From positions 1 through 64,000 of the forward strand of contig JAPOWH010000008.1 of assembly GCA_026707735.1 (NCBI GenBank): a stretch of DNA of 64,000 nucleotides. Direction: 5' to 3'. Source of the DNA: Gammaproteobacteria bacterium. Lineage in GTDB: Bacteria; Pseudomonadota; Gammaproteobacteria; Pseudomonadales; Azotimanducaceae. Positions 27,914 through 36,493 of the stretch are shown here, piece by piece; position 1 is the first letter of the stretch, and each line of letters starts with the position of its first letter. Below the pieces are notes generated by a model. The model saw only the letters and a program-made list of their open reading frames with translations, was not told where the DNA came from and did no database searches. Position numbers and translations under genes: made by a program.

Positions 27914-29800
27914 ATGGAATCAACCACTTATTGCTCCAAACTCAGATTGACTCCGCTACGGCTACTCAGCCTTATAGCTGGTGCAACAATGGTTGCGGGA
28001 TGTCTCAATGCCCAAACGGAGAGCTCGACTGAATCGGAAGATTCTGCGGGAGAAATCACCACAACAATCGTGAGCGCCAGCAGATCTGAAACTGAAGATC
28101 GGGCGGTTGTTGTAATTCGTCCTGGTGTTGAACCCAACCACCTTAACGTTGTAGATTTGCTCCGGTCAATTCCGGGCATTGCCGTTTCGTCGACGGGAAA
28201 TCCAGCCACGTTAGCCCAAGTGCGCATACGCGGTGCTGAAGCAAACCATACGCTTGTGCTCATCGATGGAATCAACGCCAATGATCCAGCATCGGAGTTC
28301 AACTTCGGAGCTTTAACTCCGGCCGGCATCGAAAGAATCGAGGTACTTAAGGGACCTAGTAGTTCCATTTGGGGAAGCGACGCACTAGCTGGAGTCGTCT
28401 ACTTGGACACTCGACCCACTCGCAACCAAGCTCTGATGAATGTCGATCTGGGAACGCAAGATCACAGAGGTGTTTCAGCCGATTGGTCCCTTAAAGAGAC
28501 GAGCCGATTTGCTCGAGTCTCCCTTCTGGATCGCAGGAACTCGGGATTTAATGCAAACCCGATTGGCGATGAGTCCGATGGTCTAGAGCAACGTTCAATC
28601 AATCTGCATGGAGGTGTAACCAAATCGCGCTGGGAGAGTTCAGCAGCTATCCGCTGGCTGGATTCAATCTCGGACTACGATCCATATCTTGGAGACGGAC
28701 CACTTCAGGTAGATACCCAACGCACAACGTTCATGGCGAAAACGTCATACGCCGTTTCGAAGACATGGACGCCAAGACTACGGTTCGCCAAGTCTCGGAC
28801 CTATGTAGGTAACCTATCCCGTGGTAGTCGTACAAATCACAACGTCGGGTCACGTAGAGCAATTTCTTGGGAAAATCGCATTGACCTCGGCGACCACGGT
28901 CTCGCACATGCCGTATTGGAAAACATTCATGAAGGATACAGCCAACGTTCACCAGCTTCAATTTTTGGAGACCCGAACCAGGACCAGGACATTGATCGAT
29001 GGGGAGTGGCGATTGAGTACAAAGTATCCATCGAGCCTGTTACGTTCCAAACGTCCCTACGTAGGGACTTGAACTCCAATTTCAGAGACTCAACCACCTG
29101 GAGCGTAAGAGTTCACGCTCCAATCTCATACATTAACTGGTTCGCCGCGGTCGGAGTGGGCAACAAGAATCCTTCTTTCACCGAACTGTACGGTTACTTC
29201 CCAGGTTCCTTTGTAGGCAATCCACAACTTGAACCCGAGACTTCCTTGCAGTGGCAGCTAGGATCGCAGTTCAATGTTGGTAGTGCGCACATTGAAGCTA
29301 CATGCTTTGCCGCCTCGCTGGAGAGCGAAATCAATGGTTTCGTCTACTCCCCGGAAGCAGGTACGTTCACAGCCCAAAACGTCACGGGTGAGAGTTCGCG
29401 TAGGGGAATCGAATTCAGCCTGGAGTCTCAGTGGCGCGAAGTAGACCTGCGATTTGGGTACGCGTTTATCGATTCTGAAGCACAAGGAATGCACGAAATC
29501 CGCCGACCGCGGCACAGTGCTAGCGCAAGAGCGCTGGTGCCTGACTTCTTTCAGTGGAGAGTTTCGGTTGGGGTTGTCCACCACGGATCACAAAACGATA
29601 CAGATTTTGGTACTTTTCCAAGCAAACAGGTCGAGTTGGACCCATTCAACCTAGTAACAATCGAAGCGGAACGAGCCATTTCGGATTTGCTCAAATTGAG
29701 CCTGATCGTCGAAAATGCGATGGATGTTGAGTATGAGGAAGTATTGAATTACGCTGGTCCTGGCTTGAGTGTAAGAGGAGGAATTAGGCTCACACTATGA
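27914..29800 (+). CDS. BtuB-like TonB-dependent outer-membrane receptor
   Basis: From ATG 27914 this is 628 aa. The exported N-terminus carries a lipobox-like VAGC (LIAGATMVAGCLNAQ). The TonB box-like TTIVSASRSE is followed by the plug domain, with LLRSIPGIAVSSTG, VRIRGAEANHTLVLIDGIN and IERIEVLKGPSSSIWGSDAL, all typical of BtuB/CirA receptors. A 22-strand barrel follows from ~200, ending in RGGIRLTL. The substrate may be a cobalamin-like or other chelate, but no cobalamin riboswitch was found upstream. It overlaps the M20 peptidase gene by four bases, which hints that the imported ligand may be a peptide or amide. Confidence 0.88.
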   Translation: MESTTYCSKLRLTPLRLLSLIAGATMVAGCLNAQTESSTESEDSAGEITTTIVSASRSETEDRAVVVIRPGVEPNHLNVVDLLRSIPGIAVSSTGNPATLAQVRIRGAEANHTLVLIDGINANDPASEFNFGALTPAGIERIEVLKGPSSSIWGSDALAGVVYLDTRPTRNQALMNVDLGTQDHRGVSADWSLKETSRFARVSLLDRRNSGFNANPIGDESDGLEQRSINLHGGVTKSRWESSAAIRWLDSISDYDPYLGDGPLQVDTQRTTFMAKTSYAVSKTWTPRLRFAKSRTYVGNLSRGSRTNHNVGSRRAISWENRIDLGDHGLAHAVLENIHEGYSQRSPASIFGDPNQDQDIDRWGVAIEYKVSIEPVTFQTSLRRDLNSNFRDSTTWSVRVHAPISYINWFAAVGVGNKNPSFTELYGYFPGSFVGNPQLEPETSLQWQLGSQFNVGSAHIEATCFAASLESEINGFVYSPEAGTFTAQNVTGESSRRGIEFSLESQWREVDLRFGYAFIDSEAQGMHEIRRPRHSASARALVPDFFQWRVSVGVVHHGSQNDTDFGTFPSKQVELDPFNLVTIEAERAISDLLKLSLIVENAMDVEYEEVLNYAGPGLSVRGGIRLTL

Positions 29801-31209
29801 ATGTTCAACGCATTGAGGAAATTGTCGCTAGTCATTGGGAGGGGCATATTCTCGATGTGTTGACGGAATACATCACAATCCCCAATGTGTCTCCCGTATT
29901 TGACCCCGATTGGGAGCAAAACGGTCACATGCACAAGGCGGTTCAGCTCTTTCACGACGCGGTCGAACAATACTCGATCGAGAATATTGACACTCGAATC
30001 GTAGAAATTCCACAAAAAACACCGCTGCTCTTCTTGGTGGTACCAGCAATGAATGGTGGTAGTGGCAACGTCCTACTTTACGGGCACTACGACAAGCAAC
30101 CTGAATTCACAGGTTGGCATGCTGGAAAGGGTCCGTGGATTCCTGTATTGGAAAACGGGCGTCTCTACGGACGAGGCGGCGGCGACGACGGCTACGCTCT
30201 TTTTTCTAGTTTGTCAGCAATTGCAGCGTTGCAGCAGACAGGTGCACCTGTGCCGAGATGCACAATTGTTATCGAGGGCTGCGAAGAGAGCGGAAGCTAC
30301 GATCTGCCACACTACATCGAGCTTCTAGCCGACGAAATCGGCACGCCAGATTTAGTTGTTTGCCTGGATGCTGAGTGTGGAAACTACGACCAGCTGTGGT
30401 TGACTACTTCGCTTCGCGGAATGTTGAGTGGAACGCTAAATGTGGAGATTCTCAATGAAGGTGTGCACTCCGGTGCAGCTGGTGGCATTGTTCCCTCGAG
30501 TTTCCGAATCCTGCGCTCACTGATTGAGAGAATTGAAACAAGCGAAACGGGCCAACTCCACGACAGGTTGTATACCGACATTCCCTCGTGGGCTAGGGAA
30601 CAATCCTCTGAAGTAGCAGCGACCCTTGGCCATACCGTTATTGAGCGCTATCCATGGGCTCGAGAACCGACTGCAAAGACGGACAATCTGAGCGAGCTTC
30701 TAATCTCCAATACTTGGCAACCAAGTCTCGCGACTGTTGGAATCGGCGGCGCCCCTTTGCCGCAAAATGCGGGCAACACTCTTAGACCCTCAACGTCTGC
30801 GAAGCTAGTTTTCCGCTTGCCACCCAATGCCAACGCAGGTGAATGTGCAGAATTCGTCAAAGCCGAGCTTGAACGAGATCCGAACTATGGAGCAGTTGTA
30901 GAGTTCAATTGCGATGCAGCCGAGTCCGGATGGCACTCTAAACCCGTCAGCCAGTGGCTACACAATTCGTTGGATCGCGCATCCAACCACTTCTTCAGTA
31001 AACCCTATCGGCGAATGGGAACAGGCGGCACAATTCCGTTCATGAAAATGCTAGGGGAGCAATACCCGAATTGCGAGTTCATGGTTACTGGAGTATTGGG
31101 TCCGCATTCGAACGCACATGGTCCAAACGAGTTCCTGGATCTCAAAACAGGGGAACGGGTGACAAGCTGTGTGGCCTATGTCTTGGCCACACTAGCTCAG
31201 GCGAATTGA
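29797..31209 (+). CDS. M20-family metallopeptidase
   Basis: This 470-aa zinc peptidase of the M20 (carnosinase/CNDP-like) group hydrolyses dipeptides, amides or N-acyl amino acids. The metal ligands are all visible: YGHYDKQPE (His, with catalytic Asp), GRGGGDDGYA (bridging Asp), GCEESGS (catalytic Glu and metal Glu), CLDAECGN (Asp) and NAHGPNE (His). The dimerisation domain is inserted at about 210-320 (LNVEILNEGVHSGAAGG). No signal peptide is seen, so it is cytoplasmic. It starts inside the stop of the TonB receptor (ATGA), so the pair is translationally coupled. Confidence 0.92.
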   Translation: MNVQRIEEIVASHWEGHILDVLTEYITIPNVSPVFDPDWEQNGHMHKAVQLFHDAVEQYSIENIDTRIVEIPQKTPLLFLVVPAMNGGSGNVLLYGHYDKQPEFTGWHAGKGPWIPVLENGRLYGRGGGDDGYALFSSLSAIAALQQTGAPVPRCTIVIEGCEESGSYDLPHYIELLADEIGTPDLVVCLDAECGNYDQLWLTTSLRGMLSGTLNVEILNEGVHSGAAGGIVPSSFRILRSLIERIETSETGQLHDRLYTDIPSWAREQSSEVAATLGHTVIERYPWAREPTAKTDNLSELLISNTWQPSLATVGIGGAPLPQNAGNTLRPSTSAKLVFRLPPNANAGECAEFVKAELERDPNYGAVVEFNCDAAESGWHSKPVSQWLHNSLDRASNHFFSKPYRRMGTGGTIPFMKMLGEQYPNCEFMVTGVLGPHSNAHGPNEFLDLKTGERVTSCVAYVLATLAQAN

Positions 31210-31233
31210 TGCCCAGACCACTGAGCGAACTCA

Positions 31234-31848
31234 CTAGTCGCCAATGAAACCCCCGTTCGACTCTCTGTGTCGACGACCCGAACTAAATTGAGCTTCCAAG
31301 AAGGACATTTGGTCCCCAAGTATGCGCCCTGAATTCGTCAGAGCCAAGTATTCAGGTAGGTTGGGCGTATACGGCAGCGCAATCAATTCCCAATCGCAAT
31401 CTTCCAGCAACCTATTTCCCTTTCGATGATTGCACCTCTTGCAGGCGGCCACGACATTGTCCCACTGATCTAGTCCACCGAGGGACTTGGGAACCACGTG
31501 ATCTCGAGTCAAGTTGGAATCTCGCTGTTTGAAACCACAATACATGCAAAAATTGTGATCCCGGGCAAAAAGAGCTCGATTAGTCAAGGGAGGCACGGTT
31601 TTGTAGCTAGAAAATATTTCGCCATCGCACGCAATAATGCTGTTCACGTCAATGATTGTTCGACTTCCATCGAGCCGCGAATAACCCCCACGAATCCTGA
31701 GAACTGATTCGCCCAAGGTCCACCGCACTATTTCTCGCGTGTAGAGACACACAGCGTTTTGCCAGCTAATCCAACCAATCGGTTGCCCAGCAATATTCAA
31801 ACGCAAAATGCGCGGAACGCGTCTGAACTGATCTAGTGTGGCCAACAT
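31234..31848 (-). CDS. HNH endonuclease family protein
   Basis: This 204-aa protein has an HNH nuclease domain in residues ~95-150. The zinc-finger-like FCMYCG and CKRCN supply four Cys, and the catalytic core reads LTRDHVVPKSLGGLDQWDNV. The ~90 residues before it (GWISWQNAVCLYTREIVRW) are typical of the solitary HNH proteins found in many proteobacterial chromosomes, which are not clearly tied to restriction or phage. Nothing mobile flanks it. It converges with the M20 gene, with 24 bases between the stops. Confidence 0.9.
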   Translation of the reverse strand: MLATLDQFRRVPRILRLNIAGQPIGWISWQNAVCLYTREIVRWTLGESVLRIRGGYSRLDGSRTIIDVNSIIACDGEIFSSYKTVPPLTNRALFARDHNFCMYCGFKQRDSNLTRDHVVPKSLGGLDQWDNVVAACKRCNHRKGNRLLEDCDWELIALPYTPNLPEYLALTNSGRILGDQMSFLEAQFSSGRRHRESNGGFIGD

Positions 31849-31971
31849 TGTCCTGAATTGTGGTCTTTGCCTTTACCTTGCAGATCCAACGACTTTAGCA
31901 AGATTCCATAGTGTAAGGTTTTTTATAACAAGCAGGTGACCAGTCGACCACTAGTGGTCAAACTTCGCTGG

Positions 31972-32868
31972 TTAGATCACCGCTTCAACTCGATTAGCTC
32001 GAACGTCAGGCATGGTAGGTGCAGACTCTGTCTCCGGTTCGCCCGCAATTCTGACATGTCGCAGCACACGAGGTTCCCCCGTATTGTAAGGACGGGCTCG
32101 ATGCAGCACACATCGATTGTCCCAAATCGCCAGGTCTCCCGCCTGCCAACTGTGCTCGTAGATGCGTGGAGGCTGGCACGCAAAATCCAGTAACTCTCGG
32201 AGCAACGATTGTGCGTCGCTATCGTCCATTCCAGGGATGTGGTAGGCGTGGCGGCCAATATAAAGCGCTTGTCGACCAGTTTCCGGATGCGTCTTGACGA
32301 GGGGCCGCAGGGGCGCTCCCAAAGTATGGAATCCGTAGCTCGATCCGGTCTGGGCTATGTGTCCTATCTTCGACTGCGAGTAATAGAGAGAGTGCAGAGC
32401 AGACAGCTTCTCAATTCGTTTCTTCATTGGTTCCGACAGTTCGTGATACGCCGCCCGCATATCCGCCCAACCAGTGCCTCCTCCATTCTCCGGCATCCTC
32501 AATGCACTTAGGCACGAGGCCTTGGCTGAGAGGGGCATGTATGAACTGTCTGTATGCCAACCCTCATTGCCGCGCAACAAACTCACAGAGAATGCCTTCT
32601 TGTCCAATACATCACCATCCTTTCGGACGTTAGAAATCATCACGGCCTTTAGTGTCTTTGAGGGATCCAAATACTCGATACTGCCAAATCGCTCGCAAAA
32701 ATTTATCTGCACTTCTTTTGAGGCATGCTGATTCGGAAAAATCAACACTCCGAATTCGAGGAATGCTTCCTTGATACGAAATGCATCGTCGTCAGATAGA
32801 CTGTCAAGGCTTACGCCCGTAACGTATGCACCCAGCGTTGCGCTGGTTGCTTCTAATCTCAAAGACAT
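31972..32868 (-). CDS. TauD/TfdA-family Fe(II)/2-oxoglutarate dioxygenase
   Basis: This 298-aa oxygenase belongs to the TauD/TfdA group, which releases sulfite from taurine or opens aryloxy-acids and other substrates. The iron-binding HxD is in GWHTDSSYMPLSAKAS, the distal His in VLHRARPYNTGE, and the 2-oxoglutarate Arg in PRVLRHVRIAG. The start region LEATSATLGAYVTGVSLDSL is the normal family N-terminus. It is monocistronic. The substrate is not identifiable; the full length argues for a functional enzyme. Confidence 0.92.
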   Translation of the reverse strand: MSLRLEATSATLGAYVTGVSLDSLSDDDAFRIKEAFLEFGVLIFPNQHASKEVQINFCERFGSIEYLDPSKTLKAVMISNVRKDGDVLDKKAFSVSLLRGNEGWHTDSSYMPLSAKASCLSALRMPENGGGTGWADMRAAYHELSEPMKKRIEKLSALHSLYYSQSKIGHIAQTGSSYGFHTLGAPLRPLVKTHPETGRQALYIGRHAYHIPGMDDSDAQSLLRELLDFACQPPRIYEHSWQAGDLAIWDNRCVLHRARPYNTGEPRVLRHVRIAGEPETESAPTMPDVRANRVEAVI

Positions 32869-33171
32869 CTAAAGAATCCCAATTCAATCGTTCTTGGACA
32901 ACGCTACGCAGCAAAACCTACATTATGGCCCAATTGCCATTGTGTCAACACTCGTCGGTGGGTACCAGCCTATTTACGGATATTCGAAACAATCCGCATC
33001 AATTGACTACGAGGATCGGACTTTACGCTAAAGCCCCGGTTGGGGTAGCACAACAGTGCAATGGTTAGCCTCTTCTCTACTAACAAATCGGATCAAGTGT
33101 GAAGCTCTACGCCAAAAGTGCTAATATTGCTTACTGACTTATCTCAACATGGATGTTTACGAGGTAATCCC
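32869..33171. other. Divergent intergenic region before SPOR lipoprotein
   Basis: These ~300 bases lie between two divergent genes and should carry both promoters. A small hairpin, CCCC-GGTT-GGGG, lies near 33033-33044. No other structure was recognised. The weak reading frames here are not credible as genes. Confidence 0.4.
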
Positions 33172-33897
33172 ATGAAAAAGCTTCAGTGGCTTGTCATAGC
33201 CCTTCTAGCCGTTTCACTCTCCAGCTGCGCGATGTTTCGCCAGGTTCCACCCGATCAATTCCACTCTCCGACCGCTGGTGCCAAGGGCGAGTGGGAGTGC
33301 ACTGGCAGTAAAGCCAACGGCGACTGGGATTGTCAGCGAGCATCGGACGAGGAGGAAGCTTCCTTTGCTGTTTCCGAACCGGACGCCGGTGATGTGGCAA
33401 TGCCCGCGGTCTACACTGACGAAACGCCCACCAATTCATTGCAGCAGGTACCCGTAAGAGTACATAGGTACGAACCTCCAGGGACTGGCACGATTCAGGA
33501 AACAATTGCCCAATCAGGGGCGACCTCAAATGCACGAGGGGACGAACCAGAATATCTGTGGCTGTCCCATCGACCAGATGCACCAACATTAATCGAGAAT
33601 TTGCCGGACACGTTCTATGCCGTTCAGCTTGCGGCATTTAGCGACATGCAAAAGGCAAACAATTATGCTAGCAATGCATCCTGGTTGGTCGAACCACGTG
33701 GCGTCAAGACCGCATCTGGCGGAAAAACCTACTACGTGATCTTGCTCGGGATATATGAGACTCGAACCCGTGCCGAACGGGCCGTTAGCAGTATTTCCAA
33801 GCATATTGGTTCGGACAAGCCGTGGATTCGGTCCATGACGTCGCTCAAGCCAGCTATCCGTGCCGCGAACGGAAGCGGCGGAGGCGACCGGCTCTAA
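33172..33897 (+). CDS. Lipoprotein with C-terminal SPOR domain
   Basis: From ATG 33172 this is 241 aa, with GAGG about seven bases upstream. The lipoprotein signal is MKKLQWLVIALLAVSLSSC, with the lipidated Cys at 19. A short cysteine-containing segment with paired GEWEC and GDWDC units (residues ~36-55) follows, then an acidic linker. The SPOR domain lies at about 143-220 (FYAVQLAAFSDMQKANNY ... YYVILLGIYETRTRAERAV). SPOR domains bind denuded peptidoglycan at division sites, so an outer-membrane lipoprotein acting in cell-wall or division processes is likely. Confidence 0.88.
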   Translation: MKKLQWLVIALLAVSLSSCAMFRQVPPDQFHSPTAGAKGEWECTGSKANGDWDCQRASDEEEASFAVSEPDAGDVAMPAVYTDETPTNSLQQVPVRVHRYEPPGTGTIQETIAQSGATSNARGDEPEYLWLSHRPDAPTLIENLPDTFYAVQLAAFSDMQKANNYASNASWLVEPRGVKTASGGKTYYVILLGIYETRTRAERAVSSISKHIGSDKPWIRSMTSLKPAIRAANGSGGGDRL

Positions 33898-33979
33898 CGA
33901 ATCTCACTGCTAGATCTTGCCACCGTTCCCATGTGAGAGATGTGCGCGGACGCGGCAGACTGCTGTTGTGCGTTCGTGC

Positions 33980-34591
33980 TCAGGAATTAGTTGCACGCGT
34001 TGCTGGTCGGTCCATGCAACGCGTCAACCAATCGTCTAGGCTGGGTAGATGGGACATGGGCAGATTCGCCATGCGAGCCCAAGCGAAGACGCTGGCCACG
34101 TTTAAGTCTGCCACAGAAAACTCGTCTCCCAATAGATAGGTACTCTTTGCGAGTTCCCCGTTCAAGACAGTAAATGGTCTGTCAAGTTGCTCTTGAATCT
34201 GGGCGGCACGTTGATCATCCTTTGTAGCTCCCAGGATGCCTAGTGTGTAGCGAAGGCAATCGAGCAAGTGCGAATCCACAGAAGTCATAACCCAAAACGA
34301 CCACTGCCAAGCAAGAGCTTCCTGTTCCAGAGACTTTGGCGCCAGGCAATCGTATTTCCGCGCAAGGTACAGGTTGATGGCCATCGACTCATGAAGTACA
34401 AATCCTTCTTGGTCGATTACTGGAACCTTCCCCATCGGATTCAAGGACAGCAATAGGCTGCGTTCCTCATCAGATGAAAAAATGCGTCCGTCGTGAACAT
34501 ATCTGACGCCCTTTGCAATCCGAAGCTCTTCGGCCATCCATAGCGTTCGAAATGTTCGACTCTGTGCGTAGCCGTAGATAGTTAGAGACAC
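33980..34591 (-). CDS. Glutathione S-transferase family protein
   Basis: This 203-aa protein, starting at GTG, has a thioredoxin-like N-terminal domain (SLTIYGYAQSRTFRTLW, with a Ser that could activate glutathione). The cis-Pro is in GKVPVIDQEGFVLHESMAI, followed by Glu-Ser that bind the gamma-glutamyl part. The C-terminal helical domain contains the conserved folding Asp in LGDEFSVADLNVASVF. It is encoded next to a peroxiredoxin on the same strand, 76 bases away, which suggests detoxification or redox defence. Confidence 0.92.
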   Translation of the reverse strand: MSLTIYGYAQSRTFRTLWMAEELRIAKGVRYVHDGRIFSSDEERSLLLSLNPMGKVPVIDQEGFVLHESMAINLYLARKYDCLAPKSLEQEALAWQWSFWVMTSVDSHLLDCLRYTLGILGATKDDQRAAQIQEQLDRPFTVLNGELAKSTYLLGDEFSVADLNVASVFAWARMANLPMSHLPSLDDWLTRCMDRPATRATNS

Positions 34592-34667
34592 GATTGCGCG
34601 ATTGATCCTTGTTCCAAGCGTCTTGTACTACACGAATCGCATTGGCGCCAACAATACTTGAATCAAG

Positions 34668-35147
34668 CTAGAGTGCTTCTAAGATGGATTCCGCTTTGCT
34701 GACGTCGAACTTTCCGGGTCCTTCCACTGCCAGTTTTGTTACCACGCCATCGTCGACAATCATTGCATATCGTTCAGAGCGTTTCCCAAGACCAAAGCCG
34801 CTCCCATCCAAGACAAGTCCTAAGGCTTCGGTAAAGGTACCATTGCCATCTCCCGCCATGATGATGGCGTCTGCATCGCGGTCTCTTCCCCATGCATCCA
34901 TTACAAAGGCGTCGTTCACGGCTACACAAACAATGTCAGAAACGCCTTTTGACTTGATCTCCTCAGCGTGACGAACGAATCCGGGCAAGTGGTGCTCTGA
35001 ACAAGTTGGCGTAAACGCGCCTGGCACCGCAAAGATTACGACTTTCTTGCCAGCTGTGAGCTCCGCAACGGATACTGCCTGAGGCCGACCATCTCTCATC
35101 ACATGCAGGTCCGCATCTGGCAGACGATCACCTTCTTCAATCGACAT
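34668..35147 (-). CDS. Prx5-type peroxiredoxin
   Basis: This 159-aa thiol peroxidase reduces hydrogen peroxide and alkyl hydroperoxides. The active site PGAFTPTCSEHHLPGF holds the peroxidatic Cys at about residue 49. The later VCVAVNDAFVMDAWGR and GFGLGKRSERYAMIVDDG are specific to the Prx5/redoxin group. No fused glutaredoxin domain is present. The reductant may be glutathione, consistent with the adjacent GST gene, but that is inference. Confidence 0.94.
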   Translation of the reverse strand: MSIEEGDRLPDADLHVMRDGRPQAVSVAELTAGKKVVIFAVPGAFTPTCSEHHLPGFVRHAEEIKSKGVSDIVCVAVNDAFVMDAWGRDRDADAIIMAGDGNGTFTEALGLVLDGSGFGLGKRSERYAMIVDDGVVTKLAVEGPGKFDVSKAESILEAL

Positions 35148-35313
35148 TTTTCTTCCTCAACCAAAATTCAAAATTGGACATTTGGGTCGTCTGGCATTGC
35201 CTCGGTACAAGTATGCGTGCAATAGGCAACCAGATTCCGCAATATCTATGATTATGCCAAGACATGCAACCTACACCTATCCTACGGGTGCACGATTGGT
35301 CTCTCTCTCATTT

Positions 35314-36396
35314 TCACACGCTGGGAAATTCGTGCTCTATGTCGAGTTGCTCAGTCATGTTGCGGAACCACTGAATAACTTCTGGATGGTAGGGAATTCC
35401 ATTCGCCATCCGATCAATTTCGGCTTCGTGCTCTACGATCCCGGGATAGATGACTCGATCCTCGCCCGGTGCAGTTCGGCAATCTAGCAAAGCCCGTAGG
35501 TACTCATCCATGTCGTTCCTGAATGTGTCCAGCTCGGTAAATCTGCTTATGTCCAGCGCCATGAAGTAATGTCCCACACCGCGACGACGAAAAGGGCCTC
35601 CACCTGTGCCAAGTAGCACGCCGCAAAGAACTTCGATCATCATTGAAAGGCCGAATCCCTTGTGTGAGCCGATTTCGCGAGTAGCACCTAGAGGCAACAT
35701 CATGAAGTCCTGCGGCACTTGAGACTCAGCCATGATGGGTGTGCCATCCGAGTCAGTGATCCAACCAGGCAGCACGTTTCCACCTACCCGCTTGAGCAGC
35801 TCGATCTTATTGCCAGCGACACTGCTCATCGAAGCATCAAAAATGAATGGAGCCTCCTTATTGGATGGCACCCCTATTCCGATAGGATTCAATCCTAATA
35901 GGCGTTCTGCTCCGTGAGTCGGGGCAACCAACACTCCTCCCGCAGTCATCGAGATGCCCACCATGTCATTGTCAAGACCAATGTGAGCATAGTAGGCACA
36001 CGCACCGTAGTGCCTTCCGTTGTAGGCGGTGACTACAGCAGTTCCTGTGTCCCTTGCCCGGTCGCAGGCAGCTTGCATCATTTCGCGACTCTGCGCCAGT
36101 CCAAGTCCCCTGTCGCAGTCGTATGAAATTGCAGCGACATGGTCCAGCGTACGAGTCAACTTTGGAGTTGGATTTATCTGGCCAGCACGAAACCCCGCGA
36201 CATATGCGCGCATCATGTTTGAGACACCGTGCGAGTCGATGCCGCGGATGTCCGCATACATGAGGACATCCGCGGCGGCTTTGGCGTCTTCATCTGGCAT
36301 CTCAAATGCCTTGAATATTCCTTCGACGGCGTTGCGCATGACGCTCTGGTCAACGCGAACCGCGATTTCATCGGGTACCTTGAATCTATCAAGCAT
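35314..36396 (-). CDS. Ldh2-family malate/L-lactate (ureidoglycolate-type) dehydrogenase
   Basis: This NAD(P)-dependent oxidoreductase reduces 2-oxo acids or the reverse. From ATG 36396 it is 360 aa, with a good AAGGAG ribosome site seven bases upstream; a longer frame reaches 36444. Family marks are ADIRGIDSHGVSNMMRAYV near the N-terminus (catalytic His), NGRHYGACAYYAHIGLD, NPIGIGVPSNKEAPFIFD and GSHKGFGLSMMIEVL (substrate and cofactor residues). The specific substrate in this family (malate, lactate, sulfolactate or ureidoglycolate) cannot be read with confidence. The dehalogenase gene lies 98 bases further upstream on the same strand. Confidence 0.92.
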   Translation of the reverse strand: MLDRFKVPDEIAVRVDQSVMRNAVEGIFKAFEMPDEDAKAAADVLMYADIRGIDSHGVSNMMRAYVAGFRAGQINPTPKLTRTLDHVAAISYDCDRGLGLAQSREMMQAACDRARDTGTAVVTAYNGRHYGACAYYAHIGLDNDMVGISMTAGGVLVAPTHGAERLLGLNPIGIGVPSNKEAPFIFDASMSSVAGNKIELLKRVGGNVLPGWITDSDGTPIMAESQVPQDFMMLPLGATREIGSHKGFGLSMMIEVLCGVLLGTGGGPFRRRGVGHYFMALDISRFTELDTFRNDMDEYLRALLDCRTAPGEDRVIYPGIVEHEAEIDRMANGIPYHPEVIQWFRNMTEQLDIEHEFPSV

Positions 36397-36493
36397 TTGT
36401 CGCTCCTTGGACTCTACAGGTCTCTCAAATTCGGGCTCTTGCATCTATCAGCCCATTGATCGACCCAGAATTTCACTTTCTCGCTATGAGTAA

